Positions 8,962 to 17,049 of a DNA stretch of 64,000 nt are shown piece by piece. The stretch comes from Clostridium sardiniense (GTDB lineage: Bacteria > Bacillota > Clostridia > Clostridiales > Clostridiaceae). The stretch covers positions 124,001 through 188,000 of the forward strand of contig NZ_JAFBDA010000002.1 of the NCBI RefSeq assembly GCF_016907995.1. Reading direction: 5' to 3'. The notes under the pieces were generated by a model. It did no database searches, was not told the DNA's origin, and worked only from the letters and a program-made list of their open reading frames with translations. The position numbers and the translations under genes were made by a program. Within the stretch, counting starts at the first letter, position 1, and every line of letters starts with the position of its first letter.

Positions 8962-9717
8962 ATGAGGTTAATAATTAATGGTGATGATTTTGGAATAACA
9001 AAAGGGGTATCAGAAGGAATCATAAAATGTATTAAAACTGGAGTAATGGGTGATACAACAGCTATGGCAAATATGCCATTTTTTGAAGAAGCAATAGATA
9101 TGGCAAAAAATGAAGGGATAGATAAGATGGGTATACATTTAACTTTTACTTGTGGAAAACCAGTACTTCCAAAAGATGAAGTAAAGAGTATATGTGATGA
9201 AAATGGAAATTTCTATAGGAAACCAGACCTAATACCTTCTAACATAGATATTAAAGAAGTAGAAAAGGAGTTAAGAGCTCAGATTAAAAAGTTCCAAGAT
9301 ACAGGTATGAAACTTAATCATATTGATGGACATCATCATTTTTATTCATATAATAAATACGTATTTAATTTAGTAATAAAACTTGCAAAAGAGTTAAATG
9401 TACCTATGAGATGTCCTCTTAATGATATGAAGTATATATTGGATGAAGATAATATAAAGTGTCCTGATTATTTTGATAATTCATTTTATCTGAAAAATAT
9501 ATCACTTGAATATTTAATTGATAGATTAGGAAAATTAAAAAAAGAATATGATGTTGTGGAGTTTATGGCACATCCATCAGTAGATGGAGAAGAGATTAAA
9601 GATATTTCTTCTTACAATATGATAAGAGAGAAAGAACTCGAAATATTAACATCAAAGGAAATAAAAGAGTATGTTTTAGAAAATAACATAAAAATAATTA
9701 GTTTTTCAGATTTATAG
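8962..9717 (+). CDS. YdjC/ChbG-family carbohydrate deacetylase
   Basis: Predicted metal-dependent deacetylase of N-acetylated oligosaccharides (ChbG deacetylates chitooligosaccharides). NGDDFGITKGVSEGI is the metal-binding N-terminal motif, GIHLTFTCGKP is conserved, and HIDGHHHFYS holds the ligand histidines; FMAHPSVDG closes the site. The ATG at 8962 was preferred to one at 8953 because the AAGAGGG site ends only a base or two before 8953 but sits about 9 bases from 8962. About 250 residues, as in the family. The gene is followed at 23 bases by a DUF4250 gene. No chitobiose PTS genes are near, so the substrate is inferred. Confidence 0.85.
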   Translation: MRLIINGDDFGITKGVSEGIIKCIKTGVMGDTTAMANMPFFEEAIDMAKNEGIDKMGIHLTFTCGKPVLPKDEVKSICDENGNFYRKPDLIPSNIDIKEVEKELRAQIKKFQDTGMKLNHIDGHHHFYSYNKYVFNLVIKLAKELNVPMRCPLNDMKYILDEDNIKCPDYFDNSFYLKNISLEYLIDRLGKLKKEYDVVEFMAHPSVDGEEIKDISSYNMIREKELEILTSKEIKEYVLENNIKIISFSDL

Positions 9718-9740
9718 AATCTAGGAAGGAAGGATATAAA

Positions 9741-9929
9741 GTGACTACAGAAGAAATAAAAGAAATGGATGTAAATATTCTTGTAAGTATAATTAATCTT
9801 AAACTTAGGGATTATTACTCTAATCTAGATATTTTATGTGAAGACATGGATATTGATAAAAAAGTATTAATAGAAACTCTAGATAAAGGTAAATATGAAT
9901 ATAAAGATTCATTAAATCAATTTAAATAA
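9741..9929 (+). CDS. DUF4250-family small protein, GTG start
   Basis: The 62-residue protein reads MTTEEIKEMDVNILVSIINL, followed by KLRDYYSNLDILCEDMDIDK. The pattern LLSxINxKLRDxYxxLxxLCxDxDxD and the terminal YEY...NQF match the DUF4250 family of Clostridia and related Firmicutes, whose function is unknown. The GTG at 9741 follows an AGGAAGGAAGG site. It is 23 bases from the YdjC gene, so probably the second gene of that operon; a strong terminator follows. Confidence 0.78.
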   Translation: MTTEEIKEMDVNILVSIINLKLRDYYSNLDILCEDMDIDKKVLIETLDKGKYEYKDSLNQFK

Positions 9930-9940
9930 TTATGATTTAT

Positions 9941-9980
9941 AATAGTAGCATTTTAATATTAAGAATGCTACTATTTTTTC
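9941..9980 (+). terminator. Rho-independent terminator of the ydjC-DUF4250 unit
   Basis: AATAGTAGCATT (9941-9952) pairs with AATGCTACTATT (9964-9975), followed by TTTTT. Confidence 0.85.
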
Positions 9981-10072
9981 AATTTGAAATTTTAAATTTT
10001 ACTATAGAATAGATGCTATAAAATGGGTTATAATAAAGAAAAGATGTATAAAAAAGAGAGAGGTGGTTAATT

Positions 10073-10195
10073 ATGAATATAAAAAAAACAGGGAAATTTG
10101 CAGCTTTAGCCGCTGCTACTACAGCTTTAGTTGTGACATTAATTAATGACAAAAAAAGAAAAGAGGAAAGCTTAAATAAAGATAAAAATGAATAA
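10073..10195 (+). CDS. Small single-span membrane peptide, 40 residues
   Basis: An ATG at 10073 follows a GAGAGGTGG site about 7 bases away. The product, MNIKKTGKFAALAAATTALV then VTLINDKKRKEE and more, has one Ala-rich hydrophobic segment (residues 8-22) and a highly charged Lys/Glu tail. This is a type of anchored small protein frequent in Clostridium. It lies 15 bases upstream of the GGDEF-EAL gene, so the two are likely co-transcribed. I recognise no family. Confidence 0.62.
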   Translation: MNIKKTGKFAALAAATTALVVTLINDKKRKEESLNKDKNE

Positions 10196-10210
10196 TTTAG
10201 CTTAAGGGTA

Positions 10211-11983
10211 ATGACAATGAAATATCATGATAGAGATATCAAAAATAATGAAAAAGTTTCTGCTCTGAAACTATCTAACTTTGCAGGAAAAATCAATATA
10301 GATAATTTGATTTTTACAAAAAATACTTATAAATATACAAGGGATACATTTATAAGATGGAATCCAGAAGAAGAAAAGGTACAGCTGGTAGGTGGACTAG
10401 TTACTGCTATATTTAATATAGAAGAATGTAACGTTGAATTAACTAAAGATGAGTTCTTACTATTACTAGATCGTAATAGTAAGGTCGTCTTTCAAGGACT
10501 TATTAATTCTTTGCAGAATAGCAATGCAATAAATGAATTTATCTTAAAAGGTATAAATAAGGATAATAATACATATTGGTTTAAATGTGTTTTTAAAAAG
10601 GACAACAATGCTAAAGATGGATTTTCATACATTGGAATATTAACAGATATAACATGTGAAAAGGTTTTGCAAAAAAAGTACAATAAGATAGTAGAGTATG
10701 ATACAACAACAGGTGTGCCAAATAAATATTTTATGAAAAATGTTATAAATAGTTATCTTTCAAGATGTGAAAAGTGTAGAGACATTGGAGCATTCTTCTT
10801 AATTGACCTAGATAATTTTAAGTTTATAAATGATATCTTTAATCATGAAGTTGGAGACAAATTATTATATTTAATAGCTGATGAATTAACATCAATTTTA
10901 ACCGAATGTAGTGTTATAGGCAGATATAGTGGTGATGAATTTATTATATTTGAACCAAATATTAAAAATATTGAAGGTGCAGAAAAATTTGCAAAGAAGA
11001 TAATGAAAGTTTTTGAATCCCCTTTAAATGTAAAAGGAAAGCAACTTTATATAACTGCAAGTATTGGAATTGCACTTTTCCCTCATAACGGTAATGATTT
11101 CAATATGCTTCTAAAATCAGCTGATACTGCTATGTATTATGCTAAAAAGAATGGAAAGAATGGATACATATTTTTTAATAATGGTATATATACAGAACTT
11201 AATAGAGTATATACCCTTCAAAGATGTCTTAAGAATGCACTGAAAGATAATGAGTTATTTGTAGTCTTTCAACCTAATGTATCTTTAAATGACTCTAAAA
11301 TGCATGGAATGGAAGCACTTCTTAGATGGAATAGTAGGGAACTTGGGCTTGTAAGTGCAAATGAAATAATACCAACAGCAGAGGCGACTAGATTAATTCT
11401 TCCAATTGGAAGGTTTGTGCTGGAAGAGGTATTTAAAAAAGTAAAACAATTATTATCAGAAGGATATGATGATTTTAAAATTGCCGTTAATTTATCAGAG
11501 CTACAATTAAGATATAATACGATAATTAAAGATCTTCAAGATCTTATGGAAAAGTATAATATTCCATTAAAATATATAGAAGTTGAAATTACAGAAAGTA
11601 TTTTAATGAAATCATTTGATAAAAATGTTAAAATATTAAATCAAATTAGAGAACTTGGAGGAAGTGTAGCATTAGATGATTTTGGGACAGGATATTCATC
11701 TTTAAACTATTTAACAAAATTACCTATAGACATTCTAAAAATAGATAGAAGTTTTGTAATAGATTTAATGAGTAATGTAAAGAGTAGGTGTATTGTAGAA
11801 AATATTATACATCTTTCACATCAGCTTGGAATAAAAGTCATAGCTGAAGGGGTGGAAGATGTGGAACAAGTTATTTATTTAAAAAGTATTTGTTGCGATA
11901 AGATTCAGGGATATTATTTTAGCAAACCAGATAATTTTGAAAATGTTAAAAAATTATTTTGTAAACAGTTTATTAGTAAATAA
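10211..11983 (+). CDS. PAS-like/GGDEF/EAL bifunctional cyclic di-GMP enzyme
   Basis: Predicted diguanylate cyclase plus c-di-GMP phosphodiesterase, 590 residues, with no transmembrane segment. A degenerate PAS-like region occupies about residues 30-155. The GGDEF domain follows with the signature as SGDEF (240-244), an accepted active variant; I see no RxxD inhibitory site at the usual position before it. The EAL domain is complete: EALLRW at 368, NLSELQL, EVEITES, DDFGTGYSS, KIDRSFV, IAEGVE and QGYYFSKP. All metal and general-base residues needed for hydrolysis appear present, so phosphodiesterase activity is likely. Direction in vivo (synthesis or breakdown) cannot be told. It follows a small membrane peptide gene. 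Confidence 0.92.
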   Translation: MTMKYHDRDIKNNEKVSALKLSNFAGKINIDNLIFTKNTYKYTRDTFIRWNPEEEKVQLVGGLVTAIFNIEECNVELTKDEFLLLLDRNSKVVFQGLINSLQNSNAINEFILKGINKDNNTYWFKCVFKKDNNAKDGFSYIGILTDITCEKVLQKKYNKIVEYDTTTGVPNKYFMKNVINSYLSRCEKCRDIGAFFLIDLDNFKFINDIFNHEVGDKLLYLIADELTSILTECSVIGRYSGDEFIIFEPNIKNIEGAEKFAKKIMKVFESPLNVKGKQLYITASIGIALFPHNGNDFNMLLKSADTAMYYAKKNGKNGYIFFNNGIYTELNRVYTLQRCLKNALKDNELFVVFQPNVSLNDSKMHGMEALLRWNSRELGLVSANEIIPTAEATRLILPIGRFVLEEVFKKVKQLLSEGYDDFKIAVNLSELQLRYNTIIKDLQDLMEKYNIPLKYIEVEITESILMKSFDKNVKILNQIRELGGSVALDDFGTGYSSLNYLTKLPIDILKIDRSFVIDLMSNVKSRCIVENIIHLSHQLGIKVIAEGVEDVEQVIYLKSICCDKIQGYYFSKPDNFENVKKLFCKQFISK

Positions 11984-12014
11984 AAAGAACGAGTATTTAT
12001 TGCTCGTTCTTTTT
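11982..12014. terminator. Bidirectional terminator between convergent genes
   Basis: AAAAAGAACGAG (11982-11993) pairs with CTCGTTCTTTTT (12003-12014). It overlaps the stops of the GGDEF-EAL gene and of the deacetylase gene. Confidence 0.85.
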
Positions 12015-12728
12015 TATGTAGTGGAAATGTTCTGGTGTTGATTCATCTATTTTTTTGAAAGTATATCCCTTAGATTTATAATAAGATATAATTTCTGGTA
12101 ATGCTTTTGCAGAATTTTTATTAATATTACCACAGTGCATTAAAAGTATTATCATATCTTTATTACTCTTTGAATTCTTTATATATGTAGAAGGATTTAA
12201 GTTGTGATTAGCACCATCACCACTATCTACATTCCAATCATAAATTTTAAGGTTATTTTTATGAAGTAAATCCACCATAGAATGAGTAAGTTTATAATAA
12301 CTATTATTACACCCAAAAGGAAATCTTAAAATTGTAGGAGATATTCCAATTGTTTCATTTATAATTTTTTGATTATTAAGCATTTCATTTAAAAAGCAAT
12401 TATTTGAGGAATAAATATTACATTTTTCATGAGTGACAGTGTGAAGTCCTATAGAGTGACCTTCTTCATGAACTCTTTTTAAAACTTTTTCTTGACCTTT
12501 TATTTCTTCTCCAATAACAAAGAAGGTTGCTTTAACTTCTTCTTTTTTTAAGGTATCTAATATATCAGGTAAAACTTTCTTAGATGGTCCATCATCAAAG
12601 GTTAAGTATATTGTTTTTTCTTTAGAGTTATCTTCTTTAGAATCATTAGAAGAAGCAAAAGAAGATAGTTGAGGTATTAAGACTAATGAAAAGATTATTA
12701 CTAAAAAAGTTAATATTTTTTTTGTCAT
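11997..12728 (-). CDS. Secreted polysaccharide deacetylase (NodB domain)
   Basis: The 243-residue protein has an N-terminal signal peptide (KK then about 18 hydrophobic residues, cleavage likely after FASS near 27) and one NodB domain. TFDDGPS is at 43-49 with the catalytic and metal aspartates; metal histidines are His96 and His100 (HTVTH). RFPFGCNN, DWNVDSGD and LLMHC give the remaining motifs. It probably deacetylates peptidoglycan GlcNAc or another cell-surface polymer outside the membrane. RFPFG replaces the more usual RPPxG/RFPxG. Start follows a GAAGGTG site. It is monocistronic and divergent from the uraA leader. Confidence 0.9.
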   Translation of the reverse strand: MTKKILTFLVIIFSLVLIPQLSSFASSNDSKEDNSKEKTIYLTFDDGPSKKVLPDILDTLKKEEVKATFFVIGEEIKGQEKVLKRVHEEGHSIGLHTVTHEKCNIYSSNNCFLNEMLNNQKIINETIGISPTILRFPFGCNNSYYKLTHSMVDLLHKNNLKIYDWNVDSGDGANHNLNPSTYIKNSKSNKDMIILLMHCGNINKNSAKALPEIISYYKSKGYTFKKIDESTPEHFHYIKKNEQ

Positions 12729-12753
12729 TATTACACCTTCTTTTAAATAATAT

Positions 12754-12797
12754 ATGAATATATATATATTTTAAGTAAAAAAAATATATATATTCAT
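12754..12797. repeat. AT-rich near-perfect inverted repeat in the pda-uraA divergent region
   Basis: Arms 12754-12772 and 12779-12797 match at 18 of 19 positions, each ATGAAT plus alternating TA. There is no T-tract suited to termination in either direction. It lies between the deacetylase start and the uraA promoter; function is unclear. Confidence 0.55.
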
Positions 12798-12809
12798 AAT
12801 AAAAAAATG

Positions 12810-12839
12810 TTGAATTAAGTCGTATATATATGATATAAT
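12810..12839 (+). promoter_or_regulatory. Predicted sigma-A promoter of uraA
   Basis: TTGAAT (12810-12815), an 18-base spacer, and a perfect TATAAT (12834-12839). Transcription would start near 12846, about 20 bases before the first PyrR element. Confidence 0.65.
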
Positions 12840-12861
12840 TCAAATAATAAAATATTCTTTA

Positions 12862-12972
12862 AATTGGTCCAGAGAGGCTAGTAAGAAGGAAATATTATTA
12901 TATATAGGTATACTTATGTATAATCATTTGCGAGTAATTATAACTTCTTACTAAAGTAAGAAGTTTTTTTTA
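12862..12972 (+). promoter_or_regulatory. PyrR attenuator 1: binding loop, antiterminator and terminator
   Basis: GGTCCAGAGAGGCT at 12867-12880 matches the PyrR binding-loop consensus ARUCCNGNGAGGYU in 13 of 14 positions. AGTAAGAAG (12880-12888) overlaps its 3' side and can pair with CTTCTTACT (12944-12952) as an antiterminator. The same 12942-12952 bases form a terminator with 12955-12965, followed by seven or more T. This is the standard B. subtilis-type pyr attenuator: PyrR with UMP stabilises the binding hairpin, prevents the antiterminator and lets the terminator form. Confidence 0.9.
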
Positions 12973-12983
12973 TACCTTTTAAA

Positions 12984-13047
12984 ATCAGTCCAGAGAGGCT
13001 GAAAAAGGGAGAAGTTTAATAGATTTCTCCTTATATATAACAAGGAG
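12984..13047 (+). promoter_or_regulatory. PyrR element 2, likely controlling the uraA ribosome-binding site
   Basis: AGTCCAGAGAGGCT (12987-13000) is a full match to the PyrR consensus, closed by TCAG/CTGA. No terminator follows. Instead GGAGAA (13008-13013) can pair with TTCTCC (13025-13030), and the overlapping CTCCTT (13027-13032) can instead pair with AAGGAG (13042-13047), the uraA ribosome-binding site. The two pairings exclude each other, which is the layout of a translational switch. The binding site is plain from the sequence; the translational mechanism is inferred. Confidence 0.72.
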
Positions 13048-13057
13048 TGATAATTTT

Positions 13058-14341
13058 ATGCAATTATTTGAAACATATGAATTAAAAACAGAAAGAACAA
13101 TAAAAGAAAAGGTTATAAGATGTGTACTAGCTATGCAGCATCTAATAGCAATGTTTGGATCAACAATATTAGTACCAATCTTAACAGGTTTAGATCCGTC
13201 AGTTGCATTATTTACAGCAGGCGTTGGAACTTTAATATTCCATGCATGTACTAAAGGGAAAGTTCCAGTGTTCTTAGGATCATCTTTTGCATTTATAGCA
13301 GTAATAAATGTGGTAAAAGTAGATTATGGTGATTTAAGATATGCACAAGGTGGAATGTTCGTAGCTGGTCTTTTATATGTACTAACATCATTCCTTATAA
13401 AGAAAATAGGTGTAAATAAAGTTAAAAGAGTACTACCGGCACAAGTGGTTGGACCTATGATTATGGTGATAGGTTTAAATTTACTACCAACAGCATTAAA
13501 TATGGCAAGTAAAAATTTAATTTTAGCAGCTATAACCCTTGGAACAACATTAATGATAAGATTTTTCGGAAGAGGTTTTATTAAACAAATAGCAATACTT
13601 ATAGGAGTGGCTGTAGGATATACAGTTGCACTTTTTATAGGTTTCGTAGATACAACTGCTATAAGTCAAGCAACTCTATTTTCAATTCCAAACTTTACAT
13701 TGCCAAAATTTAATATAGGTGCAATAGCTATAATAGCACCAGTTGTACTTGCAGTATTTATGGAACATATAGGTGATATAACAACAAATGGAATGGTAGT
13801 TGGTAAGAATTTTATAGAAGATCCTGGTTTAAATAGAACATTCCTTGGAGATGGACTAGCTACATTAACTGCTTCATTATTAGGAGGACCTGCAAATACA
13901 ACATATGGAGAAAATACAGGTGTACTTGCAGTTACTAAGAATTATGATCCATCATTATTAAGATTAGCAGCAGTATTTGCTATAGCACTTAGTCTTATAT
14001 CAAAATTCGGTGTAGCAATAAGAACTATTCCAGAGCCAGTAATGGGAGGCATAAGTTTGATGTTATTTACTATGATAGCTATAGTAGGTACTAAAACAAT
14101 AAAAAATGAAAATGTTAAATTCAATTGGAAAAATATTATAATAATGGGGTCAATATTATTTGTAGGTTTAATAGCACCGTATATAAACCCTATGTTAAAT
14201 GAAAATTTTGGATTTATTATAGGACTTAAAATAACAGAAACTGTTACAATATCTGGATTAAGTTTTGCAGCAATAGTTGGAGTAATATTAAATTTAGTAT
14301 TAAATGGTGTAGGGAAAAAGGAAACTGAAAATAGTAAATAA
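13058..14341 (+). CDS. uraA: Uracil permease, NCS2 family
   Basis: Uracil:proton symporter of the UraA/PyrP type, 427 residues with about 14 membrane helices. Family landmarks are the N-terminal LAMQHLIAMFGSTILVP, the substrate-site motif VFMEHIGDITTNG (Glu and His) and GGPANTTYGENTGVLAVT. The PyrR elements upstream independently support a pyrimidine substrate. The start follows CAAGGAGTG. It is monocistronic, ending at a strong terminator. Confidence 0.95.
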   Translation: MQLFETYELKTERTIKEKVIRCVLAMQHLIAMFGSTILVPILTGLDPSVALFTAGVGTLIFHACTKGKVPVFLGSSFAFIAVINVVKVDYGDLRYAQGGMFVAGLLYVLTSFLIKKIGVNKVKRVLPAQVVGPMIMVIGLNLLPTALNMASKNLILAAITLGTTLMIRFFGRGFIKQIAILIGVAVGYTVALFIGFVDTTAISQATLFSIPNFTLPKFNIGAIAIIAPVVLAVFMEHIGDITTNGMVVGKNFIEDPGLNRTFLGDGLATLTASLLGGPANTTYGENTGVLAVTKNYDPSLLRLAAVFAIALSLISKFGVAIRTIPEPVMGGISLMLFTMIAIVGTKTIKNENVKFNWKNIIIMGSILFVGLIAPYINPMLNENFGFIIGLKITETVTISGLSFAAIVGVILNLVLNGVGKKETENSK

Positions 14342-14366
14342 CTTATATATAAATATGTAACAGCAT

Positions 14367-14417
14367 AAAGGCAAAGGTCAGAAGTGATGAATATCACATC
14401 CTGACCTTTGCTTTTAT
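14367..14417 (+). terminator. Strong rho-independent terminator of uraA
   Basis: GCAAAGGTCAG (14371-14381) pairs with CTGACCTTTGC (14401-14411), with an apical GTGAT/ATCAC stem, then TTTT. Confidence 0.85.
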
Positions 14418-14519
14418 AAATTTTATTAAAAAATAAATATAATCAATTATTTTTCTAATCACAACATCCTAACATTAATCATAGTGTGTATATTATAGAT
14501 TAATTTAGGGGGTTTTTAT

Positions 14520-14900
14520 TTGAGAAGAGAAGCATATAAAAAAAATGATAATAGAATTGAATCACATAAATGTGATGAAAGTAGAAATATTAAGGGAAAT
14601 ATAATTGTACACACATTAATGGATAGCATAAATGGGGAAAAGTTAGAAGGGATAAAGATAAATTTATATAGAATAAATGGGGTATCACCTTATCTTGTAG
14701 TAAGTAAATATAGTGATGAAAATGGAAGGGTGGAATTTTCAAACATAGAGGATGGAAATTATAGAATAATAGAAATTATAGATAAAAAATTATATGAAAA
14801 ACCATCGTATATAAGATGGAATGAAATAAATATTTCAAATTATTCAAAAGAAGAAACTGTATATATAATAAATAAAAAGAAGAAAACATATATAAATTAA
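14520..14900 (+). CDS. SpaA/prealbumin-like fold protein, cytoplasmic, TTG start
   Basis: The 126-residue protein has a charged, Cys-containing N-terminal 25 residues and then a region resembling a Cna-B/SpaA prealbumin-like beta-sandwich: GNIIVHTLMDSINGEKLEGIKINLYRI ... DENGRVEFSNIEDGNYRIIEI. Such domains usually occur in surface proteins, but here there is no signal peptide, membrane anchor or sorting motif. The TTG at 14520 is set by a TTAGGGGG site 7 bases upstream. It is a single gene converging on the ABC-F gene. Function unknown; internal isopeptide formation is not predictable. Confidence 0.72.
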   Translation: MRREAYKKNDNRIESHKCDESRNIKGNIIVHTLMDSINGEKLEGIKINLYRINGVSPYLVVSKYSDENGRVEFSNIEDGNYRIIEIIDKKLYEKPSYIRWNEINISNYSKEETVYIINKKKKTYIN

Positions 14901-14918
14901 GGCTTAGTATTTTATAAA

Positions 14919-14953
14919 ATAAGGAGGATGGTATATAAAGTCATCCTCCTTAT
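14919..14953. terminator. Bidirectional hairpin between convergent genes
   Basis: ATAAGGAGGATG (14919-14930) pairs with CATCCTCCTTAT (14942-14953). The T-tract is weak on the plus strand. The minus-strand ABC-F stop is 3 bases beyond. Confidence 0.65.
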
Positions 14954-14955
14954 AA

Positions 14956-16887
14956 TTAATTATTTAATTCTTCGCTTAAGTTTTCCCATTCTTCATATAA
15001 AGATTCGATTTTTAATTCTGTTTCTGAAATTTCATGATTTACTCTTTCAGCCTCTTTAGGATCTGAATAAATTTCTTCTAAACATAAATCATTATTTAAC
15101 TTTTCTAGTAATTCTTCAGACTCTGATATTTCATTTTCGACTTCTCTAAGTCGAGTTCTTTTAACTCTTATTTCTTTTTGAGCAAGTTTAACCTTTTTTT
15201 TCTCATCTTTAACTTGAGTTTTTGTTTTACCGTTAGCTATTTCTTCATAAGATTCAAAACGAGTTGGATTTTCTTTCTTTTCTATATAATAATTATAATT
15301 ACCAAGATATTCAGTCATCTCATTTTCTTTTAATTCAACTATTTTATTTATTACCTTATTCAAGAAGTATCTATCATGAGATACTATAAGCATACTACCA
15401 TCATAATTTAATATAGCATCTTCTAGAGCCTCTCTAGATGGTATATCTAAGTGATTGGTAGGCTCATCTAAAAGAAGAAAATTAGATTGTGATAGCATAA
15501 GCTTTAAAATATTTATTCTACATTTTTCGCCACCACTTAATGTTTCTATCTTTTTGAAAACATCATCTCCAGTAAATAAGAATGAGCCAAGGGCAGTACG
15601 GATTTTAGTTGTTGTTAAATCAGGGAAGGCATCCCAAACTTCATCTAAAATAGTTTTATTATAATCTAAATCAGATTGCTCTTGATCGTAATATCCAATA
15701 TTAACATTAGCACCTAAAAGTGCTTTACCAGAATCACTTTTTACCTTACCCATTATAATATTAAGTAAAGTTGTTTTACCCCTACCATTTTCACCTATTA
15801 AAGCAACCTTTTCGCCTCTCTTTAAGTCAAAAGATACATTGCTAAATAACTTCGTATCTCCAAAGGATTTTGCAAGATTCTCAATATGAAGAACATCATG
15901 TCCGCTTTTAACAATGGTCTCAAAAGCAATTTTAGAAGCTCCTTTTTCTTTATCTGGTGCATCTAATCTTTCAAGCTTCTCTAAAGCTTTTTCTCTACTT
16001 TCAGCTTTTCTAATACTTTTTTCTCTATTAAATGATCTGAATTTTTGTATTATTTCTTCTTGTCTCTTTATTTCAGCTTGTTGAAGGTTATAAGCTTTAA
16101 GCTGAGTTTCATAGTCCTTTTCTCTAAGTTCTAAATACTTAGTATAAGGAGCATTATAACAATTAACATGACCATTTATAACTTGAAATGTTTTATTTGT
16201 AACAGCATCTAAGAAGAATCTATCATGGGATATTACTAAAAGTGTTCCTTTATATGTACTTAAGAATTCTTCAAGCCATTCGATTGCTTCTAAATCAAGA
16301 TGATTAGTAGGTTCATCTAGAAGTAATATATCTGGAGACTGAAGTAAAAGCTTACATAATGCTACACGAGTTTTTTGACCTCCACTTAAATTTTCAATTA
16401 AATTATTAAAGTCTTCTTCTAAAAAACCAAGACCTTTTAAGACCTTTGCTATATCACCTTTATATGTATAACCACCCCTATGGGAATAAAGTTCTTGTGC
16501 AGTAGTATAATCTTTAATTAACTTTTCATGGTATGATGCATTATCTTCATCATAGGGTTCATTCATTTTAGTTTCTAAAGATTTAATTTTATTTTCTAAA
16601 TCTATTAAATTTTTAAATACACTACATGCCTCATCGTAAATTGTATTTTCTGAATCAAGGTTAAGATGTTGTGAAAGATATCCTATTGTTTTATTTTTAT
16701 CTACAAAAATATCTCCGGAATCTGGAGTTAGATTTTTTGATAATATTTTAAATAGGGTTGATTTACCTTCTCCATTGGGTCCAATTAAACCTACCTTGTC
16801 TCCTTCATTAATAGATATTGTTACATCTTTTAATACCTCTTGTATACCATAACTTTTTTTTATATTTCTACAACTTAAAACAATCAT
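14956..16887 (-). CDS. ABC-F family ATPase (Uup/YdiF-like)
   Basis: Soluble protein of 643 residues with two ABC ATPase domains and no membrane segment. Walker A motifs are GPNGEGKST (36-44) and, in the second half, GENGRGKTT; signatures are NLSGGQKTR and TLSGGEKCR; both Walker B motifs read LLLDEPTNHLD. Between the domains is the basic helical linker (RSFNREKSIRKAESREKALEKLERL) that reaches the peptidyl-tRNA site in ABC-F proteins. The C-terminal 100 residues form a charged coiled coil, as in Uup/YdiF. It probably acts on stalled or antibiotic-bound ribosomes; the sequence does not say whether it gives drug resistance. Start follows AGTGAGGAT. Confidence 0.9.
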   Translation of the reverse strand: MIVLSCRNIKKSYGIQEVLKDVTISINEGDKVGLIGPNGEGKSTLFKILSKNLTPDSGDIFVDKNKTIGYLSQHLNLDSENTIYDEACSVFKNLIDLENKIKSLETKMNEPYDEDNASYHEKLIKDYTTAQELYSHRGGYTYKGDIAKVLKGLGFLEEDFNNLIENLSGGQKTRVALCKLLLQSPDILLLDEPTNHLDLEAIEWLEEFLSTYKGTLLVISHDRFFLDAVTNKTFQVINGHVNCYNAPYTKYLELREKDYETQLKAYNLQQAEIKRQEEIIQKFRSFNREKSIRKAESREKALEKLERLDAPDKEKGASKIAFETIVKSGHDVLHIENLAKSFGDTKLFSNVSFDLKRGEKVALIGENGRGKTTLLNIIMGKVKSDSGKALLGANVNIGYYDQEQSDLDYNKTILDEVWDAFPDLTTTKIRTALGSFLFTGDDVFKKIETLSGGEKCRINILKLMLSQSNFLLLDEPTNHLDIPSREALEDAILNYDGSMLIVSHDRYFLNKVINKIVELKENEMTEYLGNYNYYIEKKENPTRFESYEEIANGKTKTQVKDEKKKVKLAQKEIRVKRTRLREVENEISESEELLEKLNNDLCLEEIYSDPKEAERVNHEISETELKIESLYEEWENLSEELNN

Positions 16888-17049
16888 AATATATCCTCAC
16901 TTATAAATTTTAATACTTATCATATTTCTTAATTATACTATTTATAAGGGTTTATATCAATTTCATGAATTAGAAAAGGTTTTATTATTTATAAATAAAT
17001 GATAAGATTAGATTATAAAATACATAGGCATTTTAAGTTGGAGGGTAAA

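Noticed and set aside
12646..12843. Minus-strand frame of 65 codons upstream of the deacetylase
   Set aside because: Low-complexity Tyr/Ile/Phe translation of the AT palindrome, overlapping the deacetylase in another frame, with no ribosome-binding site.
13942..14397. Minus-strand frame of 151 codons over the end of uraA
   Set aside because: Antisense to a well-identified permease and its terminator.
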